NCBI GenBank assembly: GCA_024220525.1
Contig: JAMYWO010000154.1
Location: 59,297 to 103,267, forward strand
From: Cochliopodium minus
Taxonomy: Eukaryota; Discosea; Himatismenida; Cochliopodiidae
DNA: 43,971 nt
Direction of reading: 5' to 3'
The translations under genes were made by a program, and so were the position numbers. The notes beneath the pieces are model-generated. The model was not told the origin of the DNA and made no database searches. It saw only the letters and a list, made by a program, of their open reading frames with translations. Shown here piece after piece: positions 13,762 to 25,151 of the stretch (the stretch's first letter is position 1; each line of letters opens with the position of its first letter).

Positions 13762-14495
13762 TTTTTTTTTTTTTTTTATTTTAATTTTCTCACATTTGAA
13801 TCTTCATCTCCCAAGTAAAGCCTTCTAATCTTTCTCCAAAATTTCACCAATTTACATTTATCATTTTGATATCAAAATTATTTCTTAATTATTTATTTCT
13901 CTGAAACATTATTTATTAAAATTCAAATCCTTTCTTCAAAGAAAAAAGATCCTTTCTAAAAATTCTCCCAGATCAAACTGAAAGAAACTCGATTTAATTT
14001 GTTGAAGCTTGAAGATTATCAACAAAGACCATTTGTTGAATTTGATACAAAAAAGAAGAAAATCAAAAAAATATGATTTAAAAACTAACACTTCTTTGTG
14101 TGCAAGGAAAAATAAAAAAAAAGTTTAAATTTTAGAAATTAAAGAAAAACTTTTTCTTTTTTAATTTTTGGCTTACTAAAAGATTTAACCAAAATTTAAA
14201 TATTTTTTTTTTTATAATAATTTTAAAAATTGTTTTATACCAAATTAGAACTCAAAAGATATAACTTCTTTCTTGAATCAAAGATGATTCATTCCATGTA
14301 CTTTAAAAACCAATCTAGAAAGTTTTTATTTGATTTAACTCTAAATTTAATCGAAAAACATTCCATCTTATCTTCTTTTATTAAAAAAACTTGAAATGTT
14401 TCAAAAAATAAATAAAAATAAAAAAAAATTGATTCAAGCTATCTTCGCTTGTTTTTCGAAAAATTTTTTTCAAAAATATCAATTGATTTGATTTG
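13762..14495. other. Divergent intergenic region, F-box gene / GATA gene 1
   Basis: 734 bp of AT-rich sequence between divergent starts. It has homopolymer A and T runs and no ORF of note; promoters are presumed but not identified. Confidence 0.55.
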
Positions 14496-15031
14496 ATGGA
14501 ATATGTAGATTATGATCAGAATGATTCATCTGAGGAATTAGCCCAAATTGAATATGAAAATAGAAATTATACAGGACCTTTAGAATATTTTACACCTCCC
14601 TATATTATGAAACGTAAATCCATAGACATTCATTCAAGAAAAAGAAAAATGGGTGAAAAAAATAATAAGAAGGTAAATTGATTTATATTGATTAATATTG
14701 AAGATTAAAAAAAAAATTTTTTATAAAATTTATAGCCCTTTTTTTCTCTTTAAAAAATATAAACTTTTATTTTCTTTTTAAGTACAAACAATTTCCCGGG
14801 AAATTCTGTTACTATTGTGGAACTACCATGACCACAGAGTGGAGAAGAGGTCCTGATAGCACAAATTCGTAAGAAATCCTTATAAAAATATTCCTAAAAA
14901 TAAAATTTAAAATATTTATTTAAAGCCTTTGTAATGCTTGTGGCTTGAAGTATTCACAGAATAAGAAAAGAGAGAAATTAATTCTACCAAAGCCTCCAAG
15001 GAGAATTCCAATCAGTTTTCTTATAAATTGA
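14496..15031 (+). CDS. Small GATA-type zinc finger protein 1
   Basis: Three exons (14496-14672, 14783-14868, 14926-15031) encode 122 residues. A single GATA finger has spacing C-X2-C-X18-C-X2-C: CYYCGTTMTTEWRRGPD, then LCNACGLKYSQNKKRE with the usual basic tail. The X18 loop is the class seen in plants and dictyostelids. GATA fingers bind (A/T)GATA(A/G) sites, so a transcription regulator is likely. The N-terminus is acidic (DQNDSSEE), followed by PLEYFTPPYIM and a basic stretch, RKRKM. The ATG is the first in frame after an AT-rich leader. Its neighbour downstream is a close paralogue with introns at matching places. Confidence 0.9.
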
Positions 15032-15575
15032 CAAGTGTTTTTGATTTCAAACTCAATCAAACTTCATTCTTTTTAATCACTTGTAGAAATAATTAAAATT
15101 TTAATTTATAATTTTATAATTGATTTTCATTTCAGTGTATTAAAAAAAAAAAAAAAATTTGAAATATAAATTTTTTTATAAAAAAGGCTATTCACAAATA
15201 AAACATGTTTCTTTTTAAAAACCTTAAAAATTTTTTCATCTCAAACTTTTATCACATCCAATATAAATGCCGAAATTTTAATTTAAAAATTTTTTTTTTT
15301 GTTGGAGGAACTTTATTTCTCAATAATTTAGTAATGAGATAGAGTAATATTAAGGTGATATTTGTTTATAATTTGTTTGAAACAAATATTCAAATGAAAT
15401 GTGAAATAAAATAAAAATTAAAATTTTCACAAAATAAAAAACTTGTTAACAATTTGTCAAGATATCTAATTGATCAATTAAATCTGTTTTTGATTACAAT
15501 AAGTAGGTGGGTAAGATCTTGATTTTCAAAGAAATTTCTTGAATAAAAAAAAAATTATAAAAAAAATATTAAGAA
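15032..15575. other. Spacer between the two GATA genes
   Basis: 544 bp, AT-rich, stops in all frames. It must contain the 3' end of gene 1 and the promoter of gene 2; nothing specific is visible. Confidence 0.5.
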
Positions 15576-16193
15576 ATGATCGACGATGAAGAATATTTGT
15601 ACGAAGAAAATAGTAGTGAAGAGGAGAAAAGTGTAAATAAACAAATACATTTGTTAAATCATTTTATTCCACCTGATCTAATGAGAAGAAATATTGACAT
15701 TTGCCCAAGAAAGAAAAGAGGAGCCAATCAGACTCAAAAAAAGGTATCATATGTTGATGAATTGAAAATATTATCAAAATATAAAATATTTCCAAAAATA
15801 TCTTTTTTTTATCGACTATATATTAAATATATCTCTTCTTTTTATCATTAATTCCACTTTCTAATCTCAATTTTGAATAGTGCAAAATTTAATAATTTTT
15901 AATTTTTAAGCTTTATAAACAAACACATGGAAAATTCTGTTATTACTGTGGTACTACAACCACAACGGAGTGGAGAAGGGGACCTGATAAAAAGAACTCG
16001 TATGTTGTGTTTTAAAAAAAATAAATATATATTTATATTCTCCTCTGTTTTTCAATTAAATATGATTTTATTTTGTTCAAATCAAAGATTATGCAATGCT
16101 TGTGGTCTCAAATTTACACAAAATAGAAAAAAAGAATCACTGATAATTCCAAAGGAACCCAGAAGAATACCAATCACTGATCTATTAAATTGA
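15576..16193 (+). CDS. Small GATA-type zinc finger protein 2
   Basis: Three exons (15576-15743, 15911-15999, 16088-16193) encode 120 residues. The finger is CYYCGTTTTTEWRRGPD then LCNACGLKFTQNRKKE, again C-X2-C-X18-C-X2-C. The tail PRRIPITDLLN matches PRRIPISFLIN of gene 1. Acidic N-terminus (DDEEYLYEENSSEEE), then HFIPPDLMRRNIDICP and a basic patch. Both introns have the same positions and phases (0 and 2) as in gene 1, so the pair arose by tandem duplication. The finger is well conserved and the N-terminus less so, consistent with different partners, which is an inference. Confidence 0.9.
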
Positions 16194-17442
16194 AAGATGA
16201 AGAAAAATGTTTTTTGAAAATATCACCCACAAAATAATAAAGAAGAAAAATAATATTTTTTTAAAAAATATTTTCTTTAATTGTTTGTTATCTTGATACA
16301 TTGTTGACTCATTCCAATGTTTTTTAAAAAAATGAGGAAATTATCTTGGTATACTTTAAAAAATGATCAGATTTTTAAAAATTCAAATCTAAAATGAATT
16401 TTTGTCCACCATGACAAGTTTCCTAAAAATTATCTTAGATACTTTGGATTCTCTTAAAATTAATATTTTTCTCATATTTAAAATAAAGAAAAAAAAAAAT
16501 TTTGGTTAAAATGATCAAAACAAAAGAGATACATAAAACTTTTTTCTCCAATCTATCAGAAGTAAATCTTTTAATAATCAAAAATTATTGAGCAAAAATT
16601 AAGCATAATTTTTCACCAAAAAAAAATATGAAAATTATTGCAACAAAAATACAATCATAAAAAGAAAATCTTTCATAAATTTCTATCCAACTATATTAAA
16701 TTTTCATTACTTATTTTTTTATATAAAGTAATTTAATATCACTATTTTTTTTGAAGAACTATACCAATCAAAATGAAACGTATCCATCATGATATATAAA
16801 ATAATTGAACCTTTTTTGCATTCAATTTCCCTTTTTAAAGTTATATGTACAAGTGGAGATAATAAAATTAATAAAGATTCTGAAGCATTTCTTTGAAAAA
16901 ATAATAAATTAAAAAATGATTAATTTATTTTTAATCTCGTATTTGAATTAGAGAAATAAAATATAGGAGATGAAAAGATCCTAAAAAATCAACCCTTATT
17001 TAAGAAATTATCATAAAAATAATTAACTAAACAAACACAGAAGAAAACTCTAAAAAGATAATGTGTTTGTATAATCAGATAAAAAAAAATCAAATCAAAA
17101 TAAAGGGCCGAAGTTGATTCAAACAAAATTCAAATTTTTTTTTTTTGCTTTTTTTTTTTTTTTTTTGAAAGGATCTCAAATTCTATATTTCATTCTCACA
17201 GATAAAAAAAAAAAAAAAAAAAAAATCAAAATATTTAAAAATAAAATAATTTAAATATGTCATTTTGAAAACTAAATAAATAAATAAAAATGATTTGAAA
17301 TATAAATAAAAAATAAAAATAAAATATTTAAAAATAAATAAATAAAAGTAATTACCATTAAAATAAAAATTATGAAAATCAAAAAATAAAATAAATTAAA
17401 TTAAAATTAAAATAAAATGTTAATTAAATAATTTAAAAAAAT
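16194..17442. other. Convergent intergenic region, GATA gene 2 / RCC1-like gene
   Basis: About 1.25 kb, extremely AT-rich, with long T and A runs near 17130-17225. I searched the minus strand for further RCC1 repeats and saw none. No RNA gene is recognised. Confidence 0.5.
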
Positions 17443-18352
17443 TTAATTTATTTTACCTTTTTGAATAACAGAAAATTTAAGAGAAGCACAAACTTGGATG
17501 ACTTTAGAAGATACAAAAGCGAAAGTTGAGTGATTTTTGTTGTTTTCTATTCCTAATTGCCAATAAGCATTCCATCCTTATAAATATATTAATGAAAATA
17601 AATAAGAAAATAAAAAAAAAAATTACAATAAAAAATAAAATAAAAAAATTATCAAAATAAGAATAAAATTACAATAAAAAATAAAAAAAAAATAAAAAAA
17701 ATAAAAAAATAAAAATGTATTCAAAAAAGTAATGAAATTACAATTAAAAATAAAAATAAATAATAAATAATGGAAAATAAAAAATAAAAAAAATAAGTGA
17801 ATAAAAAAAAAATTATAATAAATTATAAAAAAAAAATAATTGAAAAAAAATAAAAAATTATTATCAAAATAAAAAACAACTTTACCACAACCATACAAAT
17901 CACCATTAGCTAACATGGTTTTTTATTTTTGTAAAATTTTTAAAATTATTTTTAAATTTTACTTTCCAAATAAAAAGAATGATTCATTCCAAGCACAATC
18001 GACTTTATATTCTGATTATTCATTATTTTGGTGGGCTTTTCAACATTGTTTCCAATAATTCCTGTTCCACATTGCCCAAAGCCATTATTACCAAATGAAT
18101 AAACATCTCCATTTTCTTTTAAAATGAAAATTGAAAAAAAAAAAAAATAACAAATAAAATAAGATAAAAATTAAAATTTTTAAAAAAAAAACTTTGAAAA
18201 ATATTTAATGTTATTTATGTACTTATACTAAATACTCATTATCTTTCTGGTTATTTTTGTTTCATCCAACATTGTCTCAAAATTCTTTAATTTGATTTAC
18301 CTTTCACAAAAATGTTGTGATGGGAATAACATGAAGTAGAATTTTGTCTCAT
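17443..18352 (-). CDS. RCC1-repeat protein, short or truncated
   Basis: Four small exons on the minus strand: 18352-18301, 18115-17963, 17909-17886 (24 nt) and 17576-17457, the last possibly reading through to a TAA at 17445-17443. They splice in frame into about 120 residues with RCC1 propeller repeats: CYSHHNIFVK then ENGDVYSFGNNGFGQCGTG, MNHSFYL then TNGDLYGCG, and GWNAYWQLGIENN. RCC1 repeats form a seven-bladed propeller, used in Ran exchange factors and many other proteins. Only about two to three blades are here, so the gene is a fragment, or further exons lie outside this assembly. An acceptor just upstream of the ATG (near 18360) makes the 5' end uncertain. Confidence 0.7.
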
Positions 18353-18626
18353 TGATTTCCTTTTTAAAAAAAAAATATGATTTTTTTGAAATTATTAAAT
18401 ACTGATTTTTATATTCTTTGATTTTATTTATTATTTGAAAATCATTTGAATATATAAAGTTAAATATATTTGATAAGACTATTATTAAATTGATAATGGG
18501 TTATTGAGAAATACAAATCAAAAACTTGTTTGAAAATATTTGAAGATATTATTAAAAAAAGTTCATTTTACTCTATCCAATTTTTTTTTATTTTTCACAT
18601 TTTAAACATTATGAATGAAAAAAAAA
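18353..18626. other. Divergent region between RCC1-like gene and phytochelatin synthase
   Basis: 274 bp AT-rich. The last ~30 bases resemble those upstream of the second exon-1 copy at 28522; further out the two flanks are different. Confidence 0.45.
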
Positions 18627-19343
18627 ATGAAGGCATTGATAGATGTTTTTTCAAAGGAAGGAAAACAATTGTTGGAAGAATCAGAAAAATCGAATTATGC
18701 AAAGCAATATTTCAAAATAAAGAATCATTTCAGAAAACAAATAAATCCGACTTACTGTGGTAAGTTGAAATGAAAGAAGGATATCAATTTATCAATAACA
18801 AGGCTCAAGAAATTGAATTAAAAAAATTTTATATAAAATTAATAAACAGCATTGGCTTCTTGTGCTGTTGTGATGCAAACATTGATAGAAAATTCGAAAT
18901 ACGAAGAGGATATGATGTTCAATAAATTATCAAAAACTCAATTGAAGACTCTCAATAAAGATATCGCTTCCAAATATGGACTAACACTCGAACAGACCAA
19001 AGTGATATTGGAATCCAATGGTGCCCATGTAGATCTCCATTTCGCATCAGAGAGCAATCATCAAGATTTCTTGAAAGCAACGATGGAATTGATGATGGAC
19101 ACTAAAAGTTTCATCCTTGTCAATTTTAAGACGTTGGAAGTGGGATATAATTGGGATGTGGGGCATTTCAGCCCCATATGTGCATACAATCCCACCCATG
19201 ATCGATTTCTCTTGTTGGATGTATGGCCTCAAGAGAAGAGATGGTGGATCCCCTCTGTATCTTTGTTCAATTCCATGAATACCCTTGATTTCGATTCCAA
19301 AAAATCGAGAGGATGGTTATATGTAAGTTTGAAAGACAATTAA
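18627..19343 (+). CDS. PCS: Phytochelatin synthase (glutathione gamma-glutamylcysteinyltransferase), minimal form
   Basis: Makes phytochelatins from glutathione and thereby binds Cd and other metals; a papain-fold transpeptidase. Two exons (18627-18759, 18850-19343) encode 208 residues. The intron splits the codon after the catalytic Cys. Catalytic residues are all present: Cys44 in PTYCALASC, His150 in GHFSPICAYNP, Asp168 in LLLDVW. The spacings Cys-His 106 and His-Asp 18 equal those of Arabidopsis PCS1 (Cys56, His162, Asp180, from memory). FSKEGKQLLEES is the conserved N-terminal block. The protein ends just after the catalytic domain, so the Cys-rich C-terminal sensing domain of plant enzymes is absent. 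The ATG at 18627 is in frame with the family; an upstream ATG at 18611 is out of frame. The next gene (kinesin) starts 191 bp downstream. Confidence 0.95.
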
Positions 19344-19534
19344 AAGTAATATGTGATGTATAAAAGATTGAATCAATCTCTTGATATATATATACAGAAA
19401 GATTGAAAATCCATTTGAATCAAAAGGTCATCAATCAAAACTTCAAATTTTTTTATTCTTTTTTGCGCCATTATTTCAAAACGATATAAATATTTTTTTA
19501 TAATACCGTTGAGAAAAAATTTAAAATAAAAAAA

Positions 19535-22500
19535 ATGGAGAATGAATGGCAAGAAAAACAATTAGAATTAGAACAAACCATTGAAAAATTAGCCAAAAAA
19601 TTAAATGAAGAAGTAACATTGAGAAGAAATCTCGAAGATAAAATGCAAGATATTAAAGGAAACATAAGAGTATTTTGCAGGATAAGACCTGGCTCTGAGA
19701 ATTCAGAATCAAGTGTTGTCAGTACTGATAATTTCGTTTCAATGTTGGCAGAAGATAAACAACAAATGTTTGAATTTGATAAAGTTCTTGATCAATCATC
19801 CACTCAAGGTATATCCATCCAATTCAATCCAAATTTATGATTAAAAAATAAAAATGATGATCATATCTCATTCTATAAACTTGGAATCTAGATTCATTTT
19901 AAAATTAATAACGATAAATTTAAATTTCAAAAAATAACTGAATCTCTCCATATTATAAATTATAATCAACAAAATGGCTTTATCTCGATTAATTATCTTT
20001 TATTTCAATAGAACAAGTATTTGGAGAAACTGAAGCTCTCATTCATTCAGTGATCGATGGATATAATGTATCTTTGTTTGCATATGGCCAAACAGGATCA
20101 GGTAAACTCTATTCACAAAAGATATCTGATTTTAAATTTTAAAATTTCATTCAAATTCACAAAGGAAAATCATACACAATGATTGGTACAGAGAAAGATA
20201 GAGGATTGATCTATAGGAGCTTACAAAAACTTTTCGAATGTGCCAAGGAAAAGAGATATACTCATAAATGCACGATATTGGCCTCGATATTGGAGATCTA
20301 CAACGAGAATCTGATCGATCTTCTGTGCGAAGATAATGAGAAGAATAAGAACCTCAAGATAAGAACAGATGAAAATGGAGTGAATTATGTGGCGGATATC
20401 TGTGAGTATGAGGTGAATGAAGTGAAGGATATCTTGGCATTGATGAAGATTGCTGATAAAAAAAGATCAGTGAGTGCCACCAACTGCAATGAACAATCAT
20501 CCAGATCCCATTGTGTGATGACAGTAACAGTAAAGATGATGGACAAATATAGCAAGAAAGTCACCAAATCCTGCCTCAATATGGTTGATCTTGCAGGATC
20601 TGAGAGATTGGAGAAATCAGGAGCCAAGGGAGATAGATTAAAGGAAGCTACCTTCATCAATAAAAGTCTATCATGTCTTGGGAATGTGATATCTTCCTTA
20701 TTAACAAAGGGAAGCAATAATAAAAATTCGCATGTGCCCTATCGTGATTCCAAATTGACGTATCTGTTGCAACATTCATTGAGCGGCAATAATAAGACGT
20801 TGATGATATTGCAAGTCAATCCAGACTCGGAGCATATGCAGGAATCTTTGTGTTCTTTGAGATTCGCATCTCGTGTCAAGAATGTGCATTTGGGTGTGGC
20901 CAAGAAGAATGTGGTCAATGATAGATCGATGAATGATCAGAGGGTGCAGGATACCAATGAGAAGCTCACCATCAAGGAGAGGGAATGTTCTTTGTTGACA
21001 TCCAAGCTTCAATCTGCCAATCTCAAAATTCTATCTTTGGAGAATTGCATCAAAAAGGAGAAACAGAAAGTGGATGGTGTAAAAAAAAATCTTAATTTTG
21101 AAAGTTATTATTATGATCTTCTTTCCACATCTTCTTGCCATATCTATTGATTATATTTCATGAATATTTTTATATCCTTTTATAATTGAAATTTATACAA
21201 TTTCCACTATTATATATTTATCCAATATTCATTTATTTTGAATCTATATCTTATCATATCTATCCTTCATCTGTATCTGCTAGATTTTTAAATATATAAA
21301 ACTTTTAAATTTTTTTAACCATTTTATGAACAGTATAAAAACCAAAGAACAAGCAACGACATGGTTCAACTAGAAAAAGAGAATGAAGAGTTGAAAAAGA
21401 AAATTGCCAAACTAGAAAAAGAAAATGAAAAAGAAAAGCCTAACAAAAAAAATCAGCTGAAAAGAACCAACTCCTACCATTTCACCAGAACCAACACCAA
21501 CAGCAACAAAAGCAACATCTCCACAACTGTCAAAAAAGAGTCCAGAGAATCCATCGTCCCATCTACTCCTTCTATCAACTTGATCAACAGAAGAGAATCG
21601 GTCATGGTTGTGAGTGGAAACACAAACACAAAAAGTTTTGGTACTGTGATAAAAACTAATAAAGGTAAATTTGAAATTTTTTTTTTTCATTTTCAATAGA
21701 AATATGAATTTATTTATCAGAAATAAATTAAAAAAAATTATATTATTTAATTCAAAAATTTATTTGTTTCTTTATAAAACAATCTTGATAAAATATTTTA
21801 TTTCATTGTTTAAAATGTTAATGATTTTTTTTTTAAAGAAAAAGATGTGGTTCCAAAGCCTTCCTTCAGCTCGTTCTTCAACAACACGACTTCATTGAAC
21901 AGCACGAACAACACCTTCAACAACACGAACATCTTCAGCAACACCAACGTCACCACCAACAACCCAAGGGCCTCCATCTCCCACACCATGAACACCAACA
22001 CCTCCTCCATCAACAACATTTTGTCAGATTCACCTACAAAGTTGAACGAGACAATTCAATCTAAAAACTACTTGAATTCTTTCAGAACTCTGTTGAATCC
22101 CAAGTCCGTGCACGAGCCTCTCGCCCCTGGCTCCACTACCAAATTCATGCCCAAAACTGCAAAGTCCCGCTTGAGAAACAAAGTCAGAACCACCATCTCC
22201 AACAACCACAACAACCTTAACAACCTTAATTTTAACAATCTCAACAACAAAGAAAACGAGAAAGTCAATGTTCCTAAAAGTCCTCCCACCACCCTCAAAA
22301 AAGTCAGCTTCACGAGCAAAGATTTTTCTCGTCCCAACACCCGTACCACCCTTCATGAACCTTCCTCTATCTTGAAACCTTCCTTGACCAACAACAACAC
22401 CATCATCAACAACAGAAAGAGACAATCTGTTTACATTTCCAGATCTTCTTCGAATGACAACAAGAATGAATCCACTTTCGATTTCCCTGAGCCTTCTGAT

Positions 22501-22629
22501 ACTACCATCACTTCCAACCCTAGGTACTCTGTTTGTGAGTTTCCTAGCTTCAAAGACAACTTCCTTTCTTCTGTTCCCATGCGCATCCACACTCCCAACA
22601 AAGACAAGAAGAAAACTCGTTTTATATGA
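19535..22629 (+). CDS. Kinesin motor protein, kinesin-14-like, motor near the N-terminus
   Basis: Five exons (19535-19808, 20012-20101, 20165-21078, 21334-21664, 21839-22629) encode 799 residues. A short coiled coil (residues 5-40) leads into the neck-motor junction [13 protein letters not shown], typical of minus-end-directed kinesin-14. Motor motifs: P-loop GQTGSGKS (117-124), switch I SSRSH (233-237), switch II DLAGSE (263-268), [10 protein letters not shown] (311-320), and the kinesin-14-style end [13 protein letters not shown]. After the motor comes a second coiled coil ([20 protein letters not shown]) and a long basic Asn/Ser/Thr-rich tail. In usual kinesin-14s the motor is at the C-terminal end; here about 400 residues follow it. 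No room exists upstream for a missing stalk, since phytochelatin synthase ends 191 bp before. Direction of movement is inferred only. The final exon is richer in GC than its surroundings. Confidence 0.93.
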
Positions 22630-22739
22630 GTGTTTTTGTGTTAAATAATATTATTTGTTTAAATAAAAGTTCAATTATTTTTATTAACAAACAAAAATTC
22701 TTTTTTTTATTTTCAAAAAGATTATTTATTTTTTTTCAT

Positions 22740-25051
22740 TTAGTTATCATGTTTTTCACAATAAACTTCTCCATTATTAAAACCAAAACCCCTTGGAGGA
22801 AGTTCGTTTTTACAAACGAAACAAGTAAAACAAGCAGAGTGAAATTTGGAATCTTTAACTTGCAAAAACTCGTCACCAGGAAGAATTGGTTCAGAGCATC
22901 TCATACATTGATCCAAATACTTTTTGTTGTAACATGGCTGGCAAAATACATTACCATCTTTGTTGTAGAAGAAGGTGGGTCTGGTGTTGCAGCTCACACA
23001 AATGAAACATTCTGCATGGAAGTTCTGGTCTCCAACTGCGACATATTGTCCTGTTATTGGTTTTCTAAGAAGAAAATTAAAAATTAAAAATTAAATAAAA
23101 ATAAAAATAATGATTAAAATTTTAATTTAATACCTGCAACTGTCGCATTTTTGAGTGTTTTTCTCACAATATTCTTGTAATGCGTTGATAATGAACAACA
23201 TTGCATCAGAAATGTCAACCTAAAAAAAAAAAAATATTTAAAATTTTAGTTTAGTTTATTTATTAACAAAATATATTTTAAATATATTTTTATTTATATT
23301 TCATTTTTATTTTTTATATTTATTTGAATTTTTCTTTATTTTTTTACTTTAATATTTGAAGTCTCCTCAGTTTCTTTACATCCGTTGTTATGATAAAGAG
23401 AGATGAGTTTGTGAGTTGTGTTCATGATGAGGGTCAATCTCACTATTATTTTTTTACGGAAAAGATCGTCGATAACAAAGTACAGCGCCTGGTTCACCAC
23501 CTTTGAGAACTTTTCTATCAATTCCAGAAACTTTTGTGCATCAAATCTAGATTTTAAAAAAAAAAAATTAAAAAAAATTCAAAAAATAAAATTGATAAAA
23601 AAATATTAAGAAAAAGAATTTGAATAAATTAAATCAGGAATTTTATTAGAATTTAAGAAAATAGTTTTACATTATAGAAAAAAAAATTTAGAAAATAAAA
23701 AATAAATAAAACTAAAAAAAAATTAAAATAAAATAAAATTAATTGAAAAAAAATTAATTAAAAAAATGAAAATAATTGAAATATAAAAATAATAATAAAA
23801 AAATTTAAATCATTTTTTAAAAAAAATACCCTCTTCCAGTCAACAAAGAAAAGTTCATGTGAAGTTTGACAGCATCATTGGCGGCATTATTTATTTTGTC
23901 AGAGTCCTCACTGCTTAAATCCTTTTTGTTACTTGTGGGAATGTAATTGTTCAAATTGTTCAACAAGTCGAGTTGTTCGTTCAATTTGTCTTCGAAGGAT
24001 TGGAATGACATATTTTGGAAACCGGTTCTAATAATTAAAAAAATAAAATAAAATTAAAAATTAAAAATAAAAATAAATAAGAAATAAAAATTAAAAATCA
24101 AGAATTAAAAATTAAAAATCAAGAATTAAAAATTAAAAAAATAAAAATAAAAAGTTGAATTAAAAAAATTAAAAAATTAAATTAAAAATTAAAAAAATTA
24201 AAAAATTAAATATTTACCCTGGTGGGACGTTTTGGGGTTTGTTGAGAGGAGTCTTGGTGTTTTTGTAGTCTGTGAGAAAGTCTTTGGAACGTTTCATTTC
24301 TGAATTTTCTTCTCCCTAAAAAAATAAAAATAAATTATTTTTGCATAAATTTAAATAAAAAAATTAAAAAAATTAAATTAAACAAAAAATAAAAAAAAAT
24401 AAATTATAATTAAAAAATGATATTAAAATTAAAAATATTAATAAAATAAATTAAAGTTTAAAAAATGATATTAAAATTAAAAATAAAATATAAAATAAAA
24501 AAAATTTTATTTAAAAAAAATTAAATTATAATATTTTTTAAATAATTAAATTATATTAAATTTTTTGTTTACTTCATCTCCACTGCTTGTTTTGACCAAC
24601 AGTTGCAATTTGGTGAAGACAGTGAAGATGGCCTTCATTGTCTCGCAGAAAGATTGTTGGAGTTTGCCGTGCACTGGTTCGTTCTTTCCTATCACGAACA
24701 AGCAGATTGTACGATCGATAACGCGCATGCAAGCTATTTAAAAAAAGTGAAATTAAAATTTAAAAAAAATTAAATTAAAAAAATTAAAAATTAAATTAAA
24801 ATTAAATCAAAAAATTAAATCAAAAAAATTAAATTAAAAAAAAATTTAATTTTTTAATTTAATTTTAAAAAAAAATTAAATCAAAAAAATTAATAATTTA
24901 TTTTAGTACCTTTGATCAAGAGTGCCAACATTTTCTTTGCTTGAACATCTTCTCCGTCATTGACAGACAAAGCCATTATTCCTGACCAAGTTAATTTCCT
25001 TTAAAAAAATTATTTAAAAAAAATTATTTACTGATTTTCATCATCTTTCAT
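22740..25051 (-). CDS. Protein with two C-terminal LIM domains and a helical N-terminal region
   Basis: Eight exons (25051-25032, 24998-24910, 24733-24573, 24315-24218, 24027-23830, 23546-23348, 23219-23134, 23064-22740) sum to exactly 391 codons plus stop with all phases agreeing. LIM 1: CDSC, FHAECFICVSC, FCQPCY; LIM 2: CMRC, FHSACFTCFVC, YCEKH. LIM domains bind two zinc ions each and mediate protein contacts, often at the actin cytoskeleton or adhesions. The ~270 residues before them are mainly helical (VHGKLQQSFCETMKAIFTVF; FEDKLNEQLDLLNNLNNY; FLELIEKFSKVVNQALYFVI) and look like a helical bundle, which I cannot assign to a family. A cytoskeletal adaptor is likely by analogy. The start ATG lies about 100 bp from the N run, so extra upstream exons cannot be excluded. 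Convergent with the kinesin (110 bp). Confidence 0.88.
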
Positions 25052-25084
25052 TAATATTTTTGATGATTTTTTGGTTTGATTTTT

Positions 25085-25151
25085 ATTTTTTTATTTTTTT
25101 ATTTTTTTATTTTTTTATTTTTTTATTTTTTTATTTTTTTATTTTTTTATT
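25085..25151. repeat. (ATTTTTTT)n octamer tandem repeat at gap edge
   Basis: More than eight copies of the 8-nt unit ATTTTTTT run directly into the N block. Assembly probably stopped in this repeat. Confidence 0.9.

Noticed and set aside
17623-17916. 97-codon minus-strand ORF rich in Phe
   Set aside because: Most of it is the AT-rich intron after the 24-nt RCC1 exon; only its first few codons are coding.
18611-18763. 77-codon ORF using other frames around phytochelatin synthase exon 1
   Set aside because: It is out of frame with the enzyme; the ATG at 18627 gives the conserved N-terminal block and the catalytic Cys.
22030-22590. 186-codon minus-strand ORF
   Set aside because: It is the antisense of the Asn/Ser-rich kinesin tail exon; composition is a by-product.
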